DNA from: Hyphomonadaceae bacterium
Lineage (GTDB): Bacteria > Pseudomonadota > Alphaproteobacteria > Caulobacterales > Aquidulcibacteraceae
Length of the DNA: 64,000 nt
NCBI GenBank assembly: GCA_016791385.1
Contig: JAEUMR010000085.1
Coordinates: 31,775 to 95,774, forward strand
Direction of reading: 5' to 3'
Shown here: positions 1-8,057 of the stretch, piece by piece
Layout of the letters: the number at the start of each line of letters is the position of its first letter
Position numbering within the stretch: the first letter of the stretch is position 1
Made by a program: the position numbers and the translations under genes
The notes under the pieces: model-generated
Told to the model about the DNA's origin: nothing
The model's input: the letters and a program-made list of their open reading frames with translations, nothing else
Database searches by the model: none

Positions 1-2
1 CC

Positions 3-73
3 GGGACGCGGGCTTCCGCGTCATAAAGCGCCGAAACAACGGCGCACTTCTTCGGCGCGCAAACCCGCGTCCC
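3..73. repeat. Nested inverted repeat at the left edge
   Basis: The 10-base outer arms (3-12 and 64-73, GGGACGCGGG against CCCGCGTCCC) match perfectly, and inside them the 8-base arms GCGCCGAA (28-35) and TTCGGCGC (51-58) also match. The whole can fold into a long two-tier hairpin. It lies upstream of the first gene and may be a REP-like palindrome or the terminator of a gene left of the window. No U-run follows it on the plus strand, so the REP reading is slightly preferred. This is seen in sequence; function is inferred. Confidence 0.6.
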
Positions 74-183
74 CTGCTCTCCACGCCTGCCGGCGAACGC
101 ACCCGCATGCCCTGATTTCCGTAACGCGATGGCGCGACCGCCGCTTGCAGCCGTGCTAGCCATGCGCCCAGGAGGCGCGCCCC

Positions 184-1026
184 ATGACCGAGACAACCTG
201 CTTTTCCGTCAGCATCGAAAACAACGTCGCCCACATCGTCCTCAATCGCCCCGCAGCGCTCAACGCGATGAACCGCGCGTTCTGGAACGAGCTGCCGGCG
301 ATCGTTCGCGACATCAACGACAACGCCAAGGCGCGCGTGATCGTGCTGTCCTCCACCGGCAAGCACTTCACCGCCGGCATGGACATCTCCGTCTTCACCG
401 ACGGCGAAAGCATCACCGCGCAAGGCGGCGATCAGCACACGCGCGCGGAATCGTTCCGCCAATTCGTGCTGACGCTGCAGGACAGCTTTTCCTGCCTCGA
501 CAATGCGCGCGTCCCCGTCATCGCCGCGATCCAGGGCGGCTGCATCGGCGGGGGCGTCGACATGGTTTCCGCCTGCGATATCCGCTACGCGACCGAAGAC
601 GCGTTTTTCCAGATTGCCGAGATCAATATCGGCATGACCGCCGATGTCGGCACCTTCCCGCGTCTGTGTCATCTGATCCCGCAAGGCTGGGTGCGCGAGC
701 TTGCCTATGCGGGCCGCCGTCTGCCGGCGCAGAAGGCCAAGGAGATCGGCCTCGTCAACGAGGTGTTCGCGACGCAGGAAGCCATGCTCGCGCATGTGCT
801 CGAACTGGCGCGTGAGATCGCCACCAAAGCGCCGGTGGCGGTGGCGGGCTCCAAGCGTATGATCAATTACGCGCGCGACCATTCCATCGCCGATGGCCTC
901 GACTACATCGCCACTTGGCAAACCGGCATGTTCTCGCCCCCGCACATGGCCGAAGCCTTCGCCGCCAAAGCGCAAAAACGCGACCCCAACTTCCCGGATT
1001 TGGCGCCGCTGAAGAAGAAGATGTGA
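184..1026 (+). CDS. Enoyl-CoA hydratase/isomerase family protein, dienoyl-CoA isomerase-like
   Basis: A 280-residue crotonase-fold protein. The oxyanion-hole segment AAIQGGCIGGGVDMVSACD is around residues 114-132. Acidic residues sit where the delta3,5-delta2,4-dienoyl-CoA isomerases (ECH1) carry theirs: Asp126 (GGGVD), Glu146 (QIAEINIG) and Asp154 (MTADVG). That pattern argues for double-bond isomerisation of unsaturated acyl-CoAs during beta-oxidation rather than plain hydration; specificity is inferred, the fold is certain. The ATG at 184 is preceded by AGGAGG at a suitable distance. The gene is complete, stands alone, and its stop is followed at once by the inverted-repeat cassette at 1037. 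Other beta-oxidation genes lie at 2864 and 15596-23125. Confidence 0.88.
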   Translation: MTETTCFSVSIENNVAHIVLNRPAALNAMNRAFWNELPAIVRDINDNAKARVIVLSSTGKHFTAGMDISVFTDGESITAQGGDQHTRAESFRQFVLTLQDSFSCLDNARVPVIAAIQGGCIGGGVDMVSACDIRYATEDAFFQIAEINIGMTADVGTFPRLCHLIPQGWVRELAYAGRRLPAQKAKEIGLVNEVFATQEAMLAHVLELAREIATKAPVAVAGSKRMINYARDHSIADGLDYIATWQTGMFSPPHMAEAFAAKAQKRDPNFPDLAPLKKKM

Positions 1027-1036
1027 GGTTCGGGGA

Positions 1037-1489
1037 TCGGGGCTCGGGGATCGGGATTGGGCGCGGCCATGCAGAGTCACCGGGAACTCGACGTTTGGAA
1101 GGTGTCGATGACGTTGGCGCGGGATGTCTATGCGCTTGCGCGGCTCATGCCGAAACAGGAAGAATTTCGGCTCACCGGCCAAATGTTGCGCGCAGCCGTC
1201 TCAATCGCGGCGAATATCGCCGAAGGACACGCCCGCGCCACGCGCAAGGATTATGCGCACTTTGTTAGCATCGCGAGAGGATCCGCAGCCGAACTTGAGA
1301 CGCTCGTGTTGCTTGCTCGGGACGCGGAGCTATTGTCCAGCGCGTCTGTGGAGGCCGTACTGCAAACGACAGAGCGCGTCGCCAAAATGCTGACACGGCT
1401 ACACGCCCGTCTCAAAGAACCCCCGCAAGATTGAACCCGACCACCGACAACCGACAACCGAACCCCCAATCCCGATCCCCGAGCCCCGA
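1037..1489 (+). mobile_element. IVS-like cassette: four-helix-bundle ORF between perfect 25-bp inverted repeats
   Basis: Bases 1037-1061 and 1465-1489 are exact reverse complements over 25 bases (core CTCGGGGATCGGGATTGGG in the left arm). Between them lies a single ORF of the 23S-rRNA-intervening-sequence (S23/IVP) four-helix-bundle family. The unit fills nearly the whole space between the upstream stop (1026) and the ppa start (1493). Short CCGACAA repeats flank the inner side of the right arm (1444-1460). In rRNA, intervening sequences of this family are closed by long stems cut by RNase III; the same layout here is outside rRNA. The repeats are seen directly; that the unit is or was mobile is inference. 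Confidence 0.7.
1069..1434 (+). CDS. Four-helix-bundle protein (23S rRNA intervening-sequence protein family)
   Basis: A 121-residue helical protein with the family hallmarks: an N-terminal ELDVWKVSMTLA segment, then LTGQMLRAAVSIAANIAEGHARATRKDYAHF, shown here as the parts SIAANIAEGHAR and KDYAHF, then SAAELETLVLLARDAELL. Members are found in rRNA intervening sequences and as free ORFs, and are related to the accessory protein bAvd of diversity-generating retroelements, which binds nucleic acid. No reverse transcriptase or variable repeat is seen nearby. A TTG at 1057 is in frame but falls inside the left inverted-repeat arm, so ATG 1069 is preferred. The biochemical function of free copies is unknown. 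Confidence 0.8.
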   Translation: MQSHRELDVWKVSMTLARDVYALARLMPKQEEFRLTGQMLRAAVSIAANIAEGHARATRKDYAHFVSIARGSAAELETLVLLARDAELLSSASVEAVLQTTERVAKMLTRLHARLKEPPQD

Positions 1490-1492
1490 CAC

Positions 1493-2020
1493 ATGGACAT
1501 CCGTTTCGTCTCCCCCGGCCCCAACCCGCCGCACGAGGTCAACGCCTTCGTTGAAATCCCGCAGGGCGGGCTTCCGGTGAAGTATGAGTTGGACCAGAAG
1601 TCCGGCGCGCTGTTCGTCGACCGCTTCCTGCACACCTCAATGCTCTATCCGAGCAATTACGGCTTCATCCCCAACACGCTCGCCGAGGATGGCGATGCGA
1701 TCGATATCCTGGTGGTGACGCCGATGCCTGTCGTCGCGGGTTGCGTGATCCGCTCACGCCCTGTCGGCGTGCTGATGATGAGCGACGAAAAAGGCGTCGA
1801 CGAAAAAATCCTCGCCGTGCCGGTCGATGCGCTCAACCCGTTCTACAAGGACGTGAAGACGCACGAGGACCTGCCCCCGCTGCTGGTCGAGCAGATCAAG
1901 CACTTCTTCACCCACTACAAAGATCTCGAACCCGGCAAACGCGCCAGCGTCGGCGAATGGGCTTCACTGGAGAAAGCGCACGAGCGCATCACGCTCGCCA
2001 TCAATCGGGTCAAGAAATGA
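1493..2020 (+). CDS. ppa: Inorganic pyrophosphatase
   Basis: A 175-residue family I soluble pyrophosphatase, the normal length for bacteria. It hydrolyses the PPi made by nucleic-acid, protein and acyl-CoA synthesis. Visible hallmarks are EIPQGG near residue 21, KYELD near 30 and the metal-binding signature EDGDAIDILV with Asp66, Asp68 and Asp71. The C-terminal half (KDVKTHEDLP, KDLEPGK) is also typical. There is no clear Shine-Dalgarno site ahead of ATG 1493: the bases just upstream are the right arm of the IVS-like cassette, which may have displaced the original leader. The stop overlaps the next ORF as ATGA. Confidence 0.95.
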   Translation: MDIRFVSPGPNPPHEVNAFVEIPQGGLPVKYELDQKSGALFVDRFLHTSMLYPSNYGFIPNTLAEDGDAIDILVVTPMPVVAGCVIRSRPVGVLMMSDEKGVDEKILAVPVDALNPFYKDVKTHEDLPPLLVEQIKHFFTHYKDLEPGKRASVGEWASLEKAHERITLAINRVKK

Positions 2021-2262
2021 ACGAAGGCGCGCTTGCCGCTCGCTTTACCGAAGCGCTGATCGCCGCCGCTCAAGAACAGAGCGGCGGGCAGAGCGCGCTG
2101 GTCTCGATGGCGATGGAAGTGATCGACACGCGCGAACCGGCGCGTGTCGAAGCCGGCCTGCAACGCAAGACGCGCACGCTGCTGTTTATGCACGCCGACG
2201 CGTTCGCCCAGAACGGCGCGCGCATCGCGACGGCCTCAAGCGTGCATAAGATCAAAGACTAG
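2017..2262 (+). CDS. Small hypothetical protein coupled to ppa
   Basis: An 81-residue ORF whose ATG overlaps the ppa stop in ATGA, a layout typical of translational coupling, so it is probably co-expressed with pyrophosphatase. The second half (RKTRTLLFMHADAFAQNG, then ARIATASSVHKI) resembles the last strands of PaaI-type hotdog thioesterases, but the first half of that fold, including the usual HGG motif, is absent. It may be a remnant or a short relative of a hotdog protein. The 3' end overlaps the convergent lipoprotein gene by 4 bases. Function not recognised. Confidence 0.65.
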   Translation: MNEGALAARFTEALIAAAQEQSGGQSALVSMAMEVIDTREPARVEAGLQRKTRTLLFMHADAFAQNGARIATASSVHKIKD

Positions 2263-2864
2263 GCCCGCGGCGCGATCCAGCGCATCTCGGCCAGCGTCGC
2301 CTCGTGCAGCACGTCCGGATCGATCGCGTCGAACGGATCGCTGGGGCCGTCATATTCCGCCGGCAGGCGATAGACGCGCCAGAAGCTTCCATCCGGCGCG
2401 GTCGAGCAGGCAAAGCCCGGCCCGCCATCGACGGTTTCCGACAGGCACACCGCCGCCTCGTCCTCCGGCACGTCAGCGAACTTGGTTTGTCCGACGATCT
2501 CCTGCGCCGGCCCGCGCGCTTGCGTCGAGCGCGTAACGATAGCGTGGATGTGCGCACGGTCCGCGGTCGGCAGGATGCGGAACACCACCTCATCAGCCGC
2601 CGAAAGCGTGATCGCAGTGAAGGCCTCGCCTTCGACCTGATCCTGCGTTTCGGCGACGATGAAGCTCGGCGCCGCGGCGCGAACGGTCTCGACATTCATC
2701 GCCAGCGCACTGGTGATGGGGCCGGCGCCGTTGGGGCCGATATCGGTGTTGATCTCCGGCGCATTGACGACCGGATAATCCTCGCGGCTCGCTTGCCCGC
2801 TTTGCTGTTGCTGGCCGCACGCGGCCAGCAACACGAACAACAATACCGCGAGGAGGCGGTGCAT
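2259..2864 (-). CDS. Hypothetical lipoprotein
   Basis: A 201-residue protein with a lipoprotein signal ([16 protein letters not shown], lipobox LAAC, Cys16), followed by a Gln-rich linker and a soluble domain with no motif I recognise (AVCLSETVDGGPGFAC, WRVYRLPAEYDGPSDPF). The start at 2864 overlaps the stop of the thiolase gene by one base (TAATG), so the two are translationally coupled. Longer readings upstream would run into the thiolase gene and are rejected. Probably anchored in the inner or outer membrane; role unknown. Confidence 0.75.
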   Translation of the reverse strand: MHRLLAVLLFVLLAACGQQQQSGQASREDYPVVNAPEINTDIGPNGAGPITSALAMNVETVRAAAPSFIVAETQDQVEGEAFTAITLSAADEVVFRILPTADRAHIHAIVTRSTQARGPAQEIVGQTKFADVPEDEAAVCLSETVDGGPGFACSTAPDGSFWRVYRLPAEYDGPSDPFDAIDPDVLHEATLAEMRWIAPRA

Positions 2865-4054
2865 TACGAGAACACCTCGAACAGGCCCGCCGCGCCCATG
2901 CCGCCACCGATGCACATGGTGACGACAGCGTACTTGGCCTTGCGGCGGCGCCCTTCCATCAGCACGTGGCCGGCCAGGCGCGCGCCAGTCATGCCGAACG
3001 GGTGGCCGATGGCGATCGAGCCGCCATTGACGTTGTACTTTTCCGGATCGATGCCGAGCTTGTCGCGGCTGTAGAGACACTGCGAAGCGAACGCTTCGTT
3101 GAGCTCCCAAAGGTCGATGTCGTCGACCTTGAGGCCCTGGCGCTGCAGCAGCCGCGGCACGGCGAACACCGGGCCAATGCCCATTTCGTCCGGCTCGCAG
3201 CCGGCGACGGCGAAGCCCTTGAACAAGCCCAGCGGCTCAAGCCCGCGCTTTTCCGCTTCCTTTTCGTCCATCAGCACCACAGCCGCGGCGCCATCCGAGA
3301 GCTGGCTGGCATTGCCGGCGGTGACGAAATTGCCGGGGCCGCGCACCGGCTCGAGCTTGGCGAGACCTTCGAGCGTGGTGTCGGCGCGATTGCACTCGTC
3401 CTTCGTCACCACGTAATCGACCAGGCTCTCTTCCTTGGTCTCCTTGTTGACGACCTTCATCTTGGTCGCCATCGGCACGATCTCGTCCTTGAAGATGCCG
3501 CTTGCCTGCGCCGCGGCGATGCGTTGCTGCGAGCGCAGCGAATATTCGTCCTGATATTCGCGGCTCACATTGTAACGCTTGGCGACGATGTCGGCGGTTT
3601 CGATCATCGTCATCCAAAGCTCGGGCTTGGTTTTCATAAGCTGCTCTTCGGTGAAGTGATGGCGGTTCATGTGCCCGCTCATCTGCACCAGAGAGATGGA
3701 TTCCACGCCCCCGCCGATGGCGGCCTTGGCGCCCTCATTGGTGATGTAGTGCGAAGCCTGCGCGATCGCCTGCAGGCCCGAGGAGCAGAAACGGTTGACC
3801 GTCGTGCCCGAGGTGGTCACCGGCAGACCGGCCCAGATCAGCGCTTGACGCGCCACGTTGTGGCCGGTCGCCCCTTCCGGGCCGCCGCAGCCGATCACGA
3901 CGTCTTCGATCTCCTCCGGCGCGATCTTCGCGCGCTGCACCGCGTGTTTGATCGCGTGGCCCGCCATCGCCGCGCCGTGGGTGTTGTTGAAGCCGCCGCG
4001 GCCAGACTTGGCCAGACCGGTGCGAGCGTAAGAGACGATGACTGCGCGACCCAT
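2864..4054 (-). CDS. Thiolase family protein (acetyl-CoA acyltransferase)
   Basis: A 396-residue thiolase of full length. The nucleophilic Cys90 lies in [15 protein letters not shown], the catalytic His in [14 protein letters not shown], and the second catalytic Cys in [14 protein letters not shown] near the C-terminus. It would carry out thiolytic cleavage of 3-ketoacyl-CoA or the reverse condensation of acyl-CoAs; chain-length preference cannot be read from the sequence. It is distinct from the fadA gene at 18745. It is first in a two-gene unit with the lipoprotein gene at 2259. A Shine-Dalgarno-like GGAGG stands just before ATG 4054. Confidence 0.92.
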   Translation of the reverse strand: MGRAVIVSYARTGLAKSGRGGFNNTHGAAMAGHAIKHAVQRAKIAPEEIEDVVIGCGGPEGATGHNVARQALIWAGLPVTTSGTTVNRFCSSGLQAIAQASHYITNEGAKAAIGGGVESISLVQMSGHMNRHHFTEEQLMKTKPELWMTMIETADIVAKRYNVSREYQDEYSLRSQQRIAAAQASGIFKDEIVPMATKMKVVNKETKEESLVDYVVTKDECNRADTTLEGLAKLEPVRGPGNFVTAGNASQLSDGAAAVVLMDEKEAEKRGLEPLGLFKGFAVAGCEPDEMGIGPVFAVPRLLQRQGLKVDDIDLWELNEAFASQCLYSRDKLGIDPEKYNVNGGSIAIGHPFGMTGARLAGHVLMEGRRRKAKYAVVTMCIGGGMGAAGLFEVFS

Positions 4055-4145
4055 TCCAATTCCTCCAAAAGTGCGCGCACCCTAGTGGCGCAAGCGCGCA
4101 CGCGAAAGCGCATCTCGCGGCGTCAATGACATCACGCCCGTGCTG

Positions 4146-5270
4146 TCAGGAGATCGCCTGGTTGTTGACGAGCCCGCCGCCGGGCGGCGCATCAGCAGGC
4201 GCTGCAGGCGCAGCTGCGGGCGGCTGACCGCCGCCCTGGGTGAAGATGCCCTTGCCGCGCTCCTGGATCCATTTGGCGATGTCCTCCGACATCACGCCCG
4301 CGACGATGCCGACCAGCGACACCGTGAACGGGTTGAGCATCGAGGACGTCGTCGCCTGCTGCACGCCAGAGCTGAGCGAGAAGCCGGCGATGGCGGCGTT
4401 GGCCAGCACATAGAATGCCAGCGCCGCGCACATGCCGAAGACAAGCCGCACCACGATCTCCGCCATCGTCACCGGGAGGGGGCGGTTGAGGTATGCTGGG
4501 AAGAGATAGAGCAGCGAGCCAAGCGCACCCATCAGCAGCACAAGACTGGTCGACAACAGCGACGGGTGGCCTTGCGCGAGGAACGCGCTGACGCCCATCG
4601 GGCTCATGCTGCGCAGTGCTTCCGCTTCGCCGCTGACGCGGTCGAACTGATCCGAGTTTGGCACGATCGCTGCTTCCAGCGCAAAGATGCGGCGATTGGC
4701 TTCCGCCACTTGGCCGTTGACCAGGCGCTGGCGCGCCACCAGGGCGCTGCGTTCGCCGTCATGTTCGTCGATCGCCTGCTCTTGCTCGGTGAGCTGCTGC
4801 ACTTGCGCACGCAATTGCGCCAGGCGCTGCTGATCCTGCGGCGAGAGCCCGCTGCGTGCGGCCAGCGAATTCACCCGCTGCGACAGAGCTTGCGCGCTGG
4901 TATCGGCGGCGGCGCTGGAAGCGGGCTGCAAATTGGCATTGCGCTCGATGTCGGCGATCTGGCCGACGATGGAGGCGCGCGCGTCATCGGCCGCCTGCGT
5001 CAGCGAACTGAGTTGGGTGTCGAGCGCTGCGAGCTGGGCGTTGAGGTCGATGAGTTCGCCGCGCGGCGCCGCTGTCTCGGTTTCGATCCGTTCGATCTGC
5101 GCGCTGGCGTTTTGCAGGTTCGCGAACGAGATCAGCCCGCCTGTCTGCGGCGAGATCTGCTGTACGCCGAACTGGAAGTCGCGGGCGCTGAACACGAGCG
5201 CGCCCAGCGCCAGCACGATCACCATCGCCAGCGTCAGCACCGCACCCACCATGAACTTGTAGATGGTCAT
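4146..5270 (-). CDS. Coiled-coil membrane protein of unknown function
   Basis: A 374-residue protein with one N-terminal transmembrane segment (KFMVGAVLTLAMVIVLALG, residues about 5-25), a long helical coiled coil rich in Gln, Ala and Leu (about 60-225), then a membrane region of three or four helices (about 240-350, including LLSTSLVLLMGALGSLLYLF and IVVRLVFGMCAALAFYVLA), and a Pro/Ala-rich tail. No enzymatic motif is seen. The architecture suggests a periplasmic coiled-coil arm held between membrane anchors, possibly an envelope organiser. It is monocistronic as far as can be seen. Function not recognised. Confidence 0.8.
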   Translation of the reverse strand: MTIYKFMVGAVLTLAMVIVLALGALVFSARDFQFGVQQISPQTGGLISFANLQNASAQIERIETETAAPRGELIDLNAQLAALDTQLSSLTQAADDARASIVGQIADIERNANLQPASSAAADTSAQALSQRVNSLAARSGLSPQDQQRLAQLRAQVQQLTEQEQAIDEHDGERSALVARQRLVNGQVAEANRRIFALEAAIVPNSDQFDRVSGEAEALRSMSPMGVSAFLAQGHPSLLSTSLVLLMGALGSLLYLFPAYLNRPLPVTMAEIVVRLVFGMCAALAFYVLANAAIAGFSLSSGVQQATTSSMLNPFTVSLVGIVAGVMSEDIAKWIQERGKGIFTQGGGQPPAAAPAAPADAPPGGGLVNNQAIS

Positions 5271-5513
5271 CGCGCCTATCCCCTTGGCCGCCTTCCCTCA
5301 CGGCGACAGCTTCCTCCATTTGCCCCCAAGCCCTGGGCCAGGGCGAGTGGGTATTTGCGAATTTTAACCATTCGGACCGCTCACGCGGTCGTGAATGAAA
5401 GACGCGTGAATATTTTCGGTTTCGTTCAATTTTCTCTTGTCAGCCCTCAGCGCCTGGGGCAAGGTCCGGCCGCGCTCCTCCCAAACGGCGCGACCACCCA
5501 GGAGTTTTTCTGC

Positions 5514-5837
5514 ATGTCCGCAGTCCGCACCCTCGTCTTCGCCGCCCTGGCCAGCGTCAGCTTCGCCGGCTCGGCTTTTGCCGGCGACACCGTCTTCACC
5601 GCGAAGCTGGAAAGCCCGCTCGCCGCCCCGGCGCGCGTGATCACGCTCAACACGGTTTGGAATTGCGAAGGCGATACCTGCCGCGCCCGTCCTAACCACG
5701 CCTCGACCGTCCGCGCCTGCCGCCAATTCGCGCACGAAGTCGGCGCGCGCGTGGTCGCCTACGGCCCGGAAGGCGCCCAGCTCAGCGCCGACGAAATCGC
5801 GCGCTGCAACGGCGAAACCCAACAAGCGCGCAACTAA
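5514..5837 (+). CDS. Small secreted CC_3452-like protein
   Basis: A 107-residue protein with a clean signal peptide (TLVFAALASVSFAGSAFAG, cleavage after AFA near residue 23). The mature part (DTVFTAKLESPLAAPARVI, WNCEGDTCRA, VRACRQFAHEVG) matches my recollection of a small periplasmic family found in Caulobacter and relatives as CC_3452. Three cysteines are present. ATG 5514 has CAGGAG 10-14 bases upstream, so that start is chosen over the long upstream reading, which is only the antisense of the coiled-coil gene. A strong terminator follows. Role unknown. Confidence 0.75.
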   Translation: MSAVRTLVFAALASVSFAGSAFAGDTVFTAKLESPLAAPARVITLNTVWNCEGDTCRARPNHASTVRACRQFAHEVGARVVAYGPEGAQLSADEIARCNGETQQARN

Positions 5838-5859
5838 GCGCTCGATCCATTCTGATCGG

Positions 5860-5893
5860 AAAAGCCGCTGGCGCGCTCGCGCTGGCGGCTTTT
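5860..5893. terminator. Bidirectional rho-independent terminator
   Basis: The arms AAAAGCCGC (5860-5868) and GCGGCTTTT (5885-5893) are perfect complements, so the hairpin is flanked by A-runs on one side and T-runs on the other. It sits between two convergent genes ending at 5837 (plus) and 5898 (minus) and can end both transcripts. Confidence 0.75.
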
Positions 5894-5897
5894 GCTT

Positions 5898-6380
5898 TCA
5901 GGAGCGGTAGCGCCCGCGCAATGGCGCCGCCCAAGGATGAGCGCCGCAGGGCTCCAGCGTCATCAAGCTGACGGCAGGATCGCCGACAAGGCGCATGTGC
6001 GCAGCGCCGGTGCGGCCATCGACCATCGAGTGCGTCACTGGCGCGATGCCGCCCTCGCCCTGTCGCGCCAGCACCAAGACACCGTGCGAGCCAACCACGC
6101 GTGCGCCGCCGGCCACCTGCGGCAGGTCATAGACGATGCGGACACGAAACGTCTCGCCATCGCTTTCCAGCGCATAGCGCGGATTGGCGAACAGGATCTC
6201 GGACTCGTTCTCGTACACCGCCCGGATCGCATCGGCGTCGAAGCGCACGCCCACGCCTGCCGCGCAGGCGGCGGGGCCCGCGCTCCAGAGGCCCGACAAT
6301 TGGTTAGGCGCGCCACGGCCGGCGCAGCCAGCGAGCGTGAAAAGCAAGGCTAGAACAACGAGCGGCGCCGCGCGGGCCAT
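5898..6380 (-). CDS. Hypothetical lipoprotein
   Basis: A 160-residue protein with a lipoprotein signal, MARAAPLVVLALLFTLAGCA, lipobox LAGC (Cys19). The mature part begins NQLSGLWSAGPAACAAG and has strands such as RYALESDGETFRVRIVYDL; it looks like a small beta-rich domain. No catalytic motif is recognised. The start at 6380 is chosen because it gives a canonical lipoprotein signal; a reading from 6620 would overlap the divergent ExoD-like gene. The function is unknown. Confidence 0.72.
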   Translation of the reverse strand: MARAAPLVVLALLFTLAGCAGRGAPNQLSGLWSAGPAACAAGVGVRFDADAIRAVYENESEILFANPRYALESDGETFRVRIVYDLPQVAGGARVVGSHGVLVLARQGEGGIAPVTHSMVDGRTGAAHMRLVGDPAVSLMTLEPCGAHPWAAPLRGRYRS

Positions 6381-6482
6381 TGCACGGGAGCTACGCTGCA
6401 CCGGTTGACGAGGTCTGAACGTCGCTCCCGCTCTGGTCAAAACCGCGCGGGCGCCCCATGTGACTTCACACACAACCTCCCA

Positions 6483-7133
6483 ATGGAAACGACCGCTCCT
6501 CCTGCCGAAGCCGCCGGCGACACTGCTTCGGCGGTGCTCGACGATCTGGTCGACGCCTATCCGCATGACACGCTTGTAACAGTCGGCGATCTGCTCGACC
6601 GTTTGGACTCGCGCGCGCACGGGGTGCTGCTGCTGGTGCTGGCGCTGCCGATGTGCATCCCGAACGTGCCCGGCATCTCGACCATTTTCGGCCTGCTGAT
6701 GATGGCCCCGGCGGTTCAGCTGGTGCTCGGTTCACGCCGACTTTGGCTGCCGCAGCGGGTGCGGACGATGAATGTCGATTTCGGCGCTCTGCGACGGGCG
6801 CTGCAGGTGGCGACGCCGCCCTTGAAGCGGATCGAATATCTGATCAAGCCGCGCCTTTCAGCGCTGACCCGCTTTCCAGTGACAATCGTGATCGGCTTGC
6901 AGACGCTGCTGATGGCGATCATTCTGATCCTGCCGATCCCGTTCGCGAACTGGCCGCCCGGCATGACCGTGGCGATGACCGCGCTCGCGCTGCTGCAGCG
7001 CGACGGCGCGCTGATGCTGCTGACGATCCCCGCCGCGATCGCTTCGGTTGGCTCAGTTTATCTCGGCGCGCGCGTCGGCTTCGCTTTGCTTGATCAAGCG
7101 CTTCAATGGCTCTCAACGCTGTTCGGCGGCTGA
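6483..7133 (+). CDS. exoD: ExoD-like exopolysaccharide synthesis membrane protein
   Basis: A 216-residue integral membrane protein of the ExoD family. A short cytosolic N-terminus (VTVGDLLDRLDSRAHGVLLL) leads into hydrophobic segments: LVLALPMCIPNVPG, FGLLMMAPAVQLVLG, VIGLQTLLMAIILILPI and ALLQRDGALMLLTIPAA. The motif RLDSRAHG followed by ALPMCIPN-P is the family signature. ExoD of Sinorhizobium affects exopolysaccharide production and alkaline tolerance; its biochemical activity is not established. The gene stands alone, divergent from the lipoprotein gene at 5898. Confidence 0.88.
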   Translation: METTAPPAEAAGDTASAVLDDLVDAYPHDTLVTVGDLLDRLDSRAHGVLLLVLALPMCIPNVPGISTIFGLLMMAPAVQLVLGSRRLWLPQRVRTMNVDFGALRRALQVATPPLKRIEYLIKPRLSALTRFPVTIVIGLQTLLMAIILILPIPFANWPPGMTVAMTALALLQRDGALMLLTIPAAIASVGSVYLGARVGFALLDQALQWLSTLFGG

Positions 7134-7134
7134 G

Positions 7135-7998
7135 CTAGCAGGAGCGGCGCACCAGCCAGCCGAGTTGTTCGCCCGAACGCGACACCGCCGGCTCCACGCT
7201 CCGGCACTGTCCGGCTGAAGGCTGCGCGCCCGGCACGAATTCCGGATCGCCTTCACCCGGCCGGCGGTCGACATCCGACAGCGTTTCATAAACGCTGATC
7301 TGGCCGTCCGTGGTGATACATTCATGGCGCGCGCCGTTGGCTTCGCGCACACGCACGCTGTATTCGCTTTCGTTGAGCGCTGTCGCGTAGGTGACCCGCG
7401 CCGGACGCGAGGTGGCGCGCGCTAGGCACGTCGTGATCGCGGGCATCAGCTCCGGCAACACCGACGCCCAGGTCGGCCGCTCGCCCTCTTCGATGCCGCG
7501 CCGCGCGCACCCTTGGTAAGACACGCCCTCGTAAATGACGTTCGCCGTGTAGGGCAGTTCGATGCCGCTGGCGGTGCAGGCTTGCGCCATGATCGTGACC
7601 GTCACCGCCCCCGCGGCCACGCGCATGCCGCGCTGGTGGAATTCGCGCTCGCCGGGCACGCCGCCGTCCTCGCCGAGACCGGGACGGGTGAACTGCACAT
7701 AGTCGTTGAGCAGCCGCAGCTCCCAAGCGCCTTCACCGGCGGCGGTATCGCCCGAGGCGCCCGCGTCGAGCCCGCCCGATGCCTGGAACTCGCCCTCATA
7801 GAGCGCGCGTTGTTCGGCCGAGGCCGGGCCGCCGAGGGCCGCCAGCTGTTCGGCCGCCAAAGCCGCTTCGCGTTCCTCATCGCTCGGCGCGCCGGCTTCC
7901 TCGGTGGAGGAGCCACCCTGGCGTTGGCACGCGCTGACGCCCAGAGCGCCGACCGTTAGTACGGCGCCCAGGCACATGGCGCGGAGCAAGGTCCGCAT
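7135..7998 (-). CDS. Lipoprotein with a COG3650-like domain
   Basis: A 287-residue protein with a lipoprotein signal (RTLLRAMCLGAVLTVGALG then VSAC, lipobox Cys about 24). The middle (WELRLLNDYVQFTRPG, then VTVTIMAQACTASGIELPYT and NVIYEGVSYQGCARRG) resembles the small COG3650/META-type envelope domain that often carries a C-terminal cysteine pair. The C-terminal part is extra and Cys-rich, and ends in Cys. The start at 7998 is chosen over 8004 because the G-run leader CTGGGGG is then at the proper distance. It is divergent from the dcm gene, 59 bases away. Role unknown. Confidence 0.68.
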   Translation of the reverse strand: MRTLLRAMCLGAVLTVGALGVSACQRQGGSSTEEAGAPSDEEREAALAAEQLAALGGPASAEQRALYEGEFQASGGLDAGASGDTAAGEGAWELRLLNDYVQFTRPGLGEDGGVPGEREFHQRGMRVAAGAVTVTIMAQACTASGIELPYTANVIYEGVSYQGCARRGIEEGERPTWASVLPELMPAITTCLARATSRPARVTYATALNESEYSVRVREANGARHECITTDGQISVYETLSDVDRRPGEGDPEFVPGAQPSAGQCRSVEPAVSRSGEQLGWLVRRSC

Positions 7999-8057
7999 TG
8001 GCATCCCCCAGTCCCGCCGGCCGGTGGGCCAGCGCCTAATTGATATAGTATAGACCC

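Noticed and set aside
1069-1434. Diversity-generating retroelement (bAvd-like ORF)
   Set aside because: The four-helix protein is of that superfamily, but no reverse transcriptase, template repeat or variable repeat is nearby.
4140-5513. Long N-terminal extension of the CC_3452-like gene
   Set aside because: It only mirrors the coiled-coil gene on the other strand; the real start at 5514 has a ribosome site and signal peptide.
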